A stretch of DNA of 55,386 nucleotides from Methanosarcinaceae archaeon (lineage in GTDB: Archaea > Halobacteriota > Methanosarcinia > Methanosarcinales > Methanosarcinaceae): NCBI GenBank assembly GCA_030611265.1, contig JAUWQD010000013.1, positions 1 through 55,386 on the forward strand, in the 5' to 3' direction. Shown in pieces: positions 53,406-55,386 of the stretch. The notes beneath the pieces were generated by a model. The model had not been told where the DNA came from, did not search any database, and worked only from the letters and a program-made list of their open reading frames with translations. Both the position numbers and the translations under genes were made by a program. Each line of letters begins with the position of its first letter. The first letter of the stretch is position 1.

Positions 53406-54257
53406 TTATTCATCACCTCCAAGAGTGACTGATGCATGACGGTTTGCCCAGCATTGTATGTTTACTGCGACCGGAAGTGATGCAGTGTGGCAGTGTGCGG
53501 TCTTGATATGGACGGCAAGCGCGGTGGTGTCGCCTCCAAGTCCCATTGGACCTATTCCGAGTGAGTTGATATCATTGAGGATGTCGCGTTCGAGTTCGGT
53601 CATGTTTTCGGGGTCGTTTTCCAAGTCTGATAGTAATGCGGATTTAGCAAGGCGTGCCGCTTTGTCGAACGAACCTCCGATCCCGACCCCGACTACAATA
53701 GGCGGACATGGCATCCCGCCTGCGTTCAGGACGGTTGTGAGGATGAAGTTGCGGATACTGTCTACTTCGGTAGGATTGAGCATTGTTATTGCGCTCATGT
53801 TCTCTGACCCGGCGCCTTTTGGCGCGACTGTGATGGTTATTTTGTCTCCGTCAACGAGTTCGTATTTGATATCCGGCAGACCGATGCCTGTGTTGTTTCC
53901 GCTGTTTTTGCGAGTGAGGGGATCAACAGCATTCGGGCGCAGTGGGATTGATTCGGTCGCGCGACGGACTCCTTTAATAATGGCATCCTCAAGGTTAAAA
54001 TCAAGATGAACGTTCCGTCCAAGTTCTACAAAGAAGACAAGGATGCCGGTGTCTTGGCACATCGGTATGCTATGCTCTTTGGCTATCTCGATGTTTTGAA
54101 GGATAGCGGATAATTGTGCTTTTGCTATCTGGCTTGTTTCACGCATCTGCGCTTGTTCGAGCGCGTTTATCACGTCAGATGGGAGCTGTGTTTCCGCTCT
54201 TTTCAAGATATCGATGGTGGCGTTCACCACTGAATATTTTGTGATCTTACAGGTCAA
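53406..54257 (-). CDS. fumA: Fumarate hydratase alpha subunit (class I)
   Basis: A 283-residue class I fumarase N-terminal subunit with the [4Fe-4S] cysteines in MCQDTG near residue 66, GGMPCPP near 182 and TAHCHTAS near 258. The start is a TTG at 54257, supported by AGGAG 7 bases upstream; the longer frame up to 54323 is not conserved. It is part of the incomplete TCA cycle that makes 2-oxoglutarate or succinate precursors in methanogens. The beta subunit gene follows at once. Confidence 0.93.
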   Translation of the reverse strand: MTCKITKYSVVNATIDILKRAETQLPSDVINALEQAQMRETSQIAKAQLSAILQNIEIAKEHSIPMCQDTGILVFFVELGRNVHLDFNLEDAIIKGVRRATESIPLRPNAVDPLTRKNSGNNTGIGLPDIKYELVDGDKITITVAPKGAGSENMSAITMLNPTEVDSIRNFILTTVLNAGGMPCPPIVVGVGIGGSFDKAARLAKSALLSDLENDPENMTELERDILNDINSLGIGPMGLGGDTTALAVHIKTAHCHTASLPVAVNIQCWANRHASVTLGGDE

Positions 54258-54489
54258 GAAAAGTCTCCTGAGGATTGATGGTTGTGATATGTAAGGGTAG
54301 CTAGTCTCATAATCGGATAGCATAAATCAGTGCTATAAATACTTAAAAGTTGCTGGATGATTCGTTGATTCTGCTATTTTGAATCTTGTTGTCCAATGGC
54401 AAAAAAGTAGCAAATTTCAATAATCTGTTGGACATTGGTGAACGATTCATCAAAACATCTGGAGATGAGCAAATGTTCGACTGCATTGA

Positions 54490-54533
54490 TTCGAGAAAAT
54501 TCTCGCTACCGCTTGGATTGACTCGAACTATAT
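54490..54533 (-). repeat. Dispersed repeat, inverted unit
   Basis: The minus-strand reading starts ATAGTTCGAGTCAATCC and ends with CGAGAATTTTCTCG, containing a perfect 14-bp palindrome (54492-54505). It matches units at 1973 and 44521. It lies in the 416-base gap 54258-54673, which also has CGAATC-GT-GATTCG (54655-54668) and no gene I can support. Confidence 0.6.
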
Positions 54534-54673
54534 ATTTATAATATATATACTGGATCAAATAGAATGAGGTGTATGTTGTCACCCTGCACTACATGTGATT
54601 GAGTTCTGATTCGATATAACCCTGCTAATGGCAATTACAATCTTCAATCATTCGAATCGTGATTCGTATTTCA

Positions 54674-54922
54674 TTACAATTTCAAATTTTCATGAAAAAT
54701 ATTGGCGTATATCTCATTTTTATTTATCTTAGCATATGCATTGACCATTGATTCGTTTGGATCTTGATTAGCTTCCATTAGCGTTTCAATGTAATGCTCG
54801 TTCTGCTCAAGTTTCTTTTCGAGTTTACCAATAGCGATCTGAATGGCGATCTGATGCCTGTGGACACTGGCAAGTTTACTCATATCATTATTTAATTTTA
54901 TAGCCTGTTTCGGTTTTGTCAT
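54674..54922 (-). CDS. Hypothetical protein, helical
   Basis: An 82-residue, mostly helical protein starting MTKPKQAIKLNNDMSKL, with a coiled-coil-like segment (about 25-65). GGGGGC lies 6 bases before the ATG. No family was recognised. It lies between repeats and a transposase fragment, so it may be a mobile-element accessory gene. Confidence 0.55.
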   Translation of the reverse strand: MTKPKQAIKLNNDMSKLASVHRHQIAIQIAIGKLEKKLEQNEHYIETLMEANQDPNESMVNAYAKINKNEIYANIFHENLKL

Positions 54923-55069
54923 TTCGTGCCCCCATATGAAAATGATGTAGAGTTATGTCTCTGGATTGCTTGATCTAATGTTACTCCCATATTTTTGTAT
55001 CATTTAATCTTATATAAACATGCTGACATATATATAACGGTTATCAATGATAATGCATTCGACAAGAAA

Positions 55070-55084
55070 GCACCCTTCGGGTGC
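55070..55084. terminator. GCACCC-TTC-GGGTGC hairpin
   Basis: A perfect 6-bp stem, 20 bases beyond the stop of the transposase fragment, with a T-rich run on the minus strand. It is a terminator or part of an insertion-sequence end. Confidence 0.45.
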
Positions 55085-55103
55085 AAATTTATTGTAGCCA
55101 CAT

Positions 55104-55386
55104 CTAATCAATTACTACAACCCAATCCGTTATTTTGTCATTAACTTCCACTGTTTCACTTGGAGGCCCTTTCTCATACCAAACAAATTTCATTTTTCCA
55201 CCACAAAGTGGACATTGTGGCACCCACTTATTTAATTCCTTTGTGAAATCTCCGAATGTTGCCTGTTTTATACTTCTCTGTAAGCACCTTGAATATCTCT
55301 TTTTGATTCTACGACTATATGCACCATAATACCGAATCATTTTAAAATTTCGATCAGGGATATGCTGAATTAGTGCTTTAATAAAT
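55104..55386 (-). CDS. Transposase C-terminal fragment cut by the window edge
   Basis: The last 94 codons of a transposase whose frame runs open to the window end. The segment HIPDRNFKMIRYYGAYSRR is typical of IS91-like (Y2) putative transposases, and it continues with a zinc-ribbon CPLCGGK and an ordinary end. The full gene lies beyond 55386, so it could be intact. It is the third transposase trace in this window. Confidence 0.7.
   Translation of the reverse strand, partial: FIKALIQHIPDRNFKMIRYYGAYSRRIKKRYSRCLQRSIKQATFGDFTKELNKWVPQCPLCGGKMKFVWYEKGPPSETVEVNDKITDWVVVID

Noticed and set aside
54343-54582. Minus-strand frame of 79 codons
   Set aside because: It runs through the dispersed repeat unit, has low-complexity composition and no ribosome-binding site.

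Overview
The window looks like the chromosome of a methanogenic euryarchaeon, most likely of the order Methanosarcinales. This rests on archaeal hallmark genes: membrane-anchored LonB, the PAN proteasome ATPase, MBF1, ATP-dependent DNA ligase, Tsr3/DUF367, DUF99, DUF356, DUF531, DUF166, the archaeal riboflavin reductase and archaeal-type phospholipid synthase. AT-rich intergenic DNA with TATA-like boxes, GGTGA/GGAGG ribosome-binding sites, a PGF-CTERM-like tail and a lipobox lipoprotein fit the same picture. No tRNA, rRNA or CRISPR array was recognised. The genus cannot be fixed from sequence reading alone.

Layout. 0.1-1.9 kb: a minus-strand sulfur-relay cluster (TusA, TusD, TusC, TusB-like) and a secreted protein. 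2.2-6.9 kb: lonB-tldD-tldE, a proteolysis/peptide-maturation operon. 6.9-9.6 kb: an orphan nucleotidyltransferase, an AT-rich membrane protein and a PflX-like radical SAM protein. 9.6-13.8 kb: a zinc-ribbon/TPR protein, DNA ligase, and homoserine dehydrogenase with its ACT partner. 13.9-15.3 kb: an AT-rich two-gene island, a PUA/EVE-like protein plus a GIY-YIG nuclease, the best candidate here for an undescribed (restriction or defence-like) system. 15.4-19.9 kb: envelope genes, HtpX, a transposase scrap and a Roadblock protein. 20-23.6 kb: one long minus-strand run moaD-moeA-crcB-crcB-DUF190-DUF190-nitroreductase.

23.9-28 kb: riboflavin reductase, a membrane-anchored surface protein, CBS and Usp proteins and an amidohydrolase. 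28.1-29.2 kb: a candidate non-coding RNA, a DUF167 protein and a Toprim gene that lacks a normal start codon. 29.3-33.7 kb: DUF356, proC, a tungsten-type aldehyde oxidoreductase with its polyferredoxin, and MBF1, divergent from PAN. 35-37 kb: a TolB-like surface protein whose C-terminal anchor is broken by a frameshift, the fossil 5' end of its tandem duplicate, and a decayed transposase. 37-43.7 kb: DUF99, glmM, larE-GNAT-DUF531, then a TrmB-type regulator with a perfect inverted repeat just before its start, followed by DUF166 and a membrane methyltransferase.

44-47.3 kb: Usp, purQ/purS, archaeal phospholipid synthase, a SLOG-like protein and Tsr3. 47.6-52.8 kb: a MinD-small membrane protein-secretion ATPase-two TadC-like proteins cluster resembling a Tad pilus machine without pilins. 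52.8-54.3 kb: two-subunit fumarate hydratase. The window ends in repeats, a hypothetical gene and a transposase fragment cut by the edge.

A short dispersed repeat (units near 1.97, 2.04, 44.5 and 54.5 kb) and CCGCC-N3-GGCGG mini-hairpins lie in the intergenic DNA. Protein names come from motifs and remembered family sequences, not from database searches.
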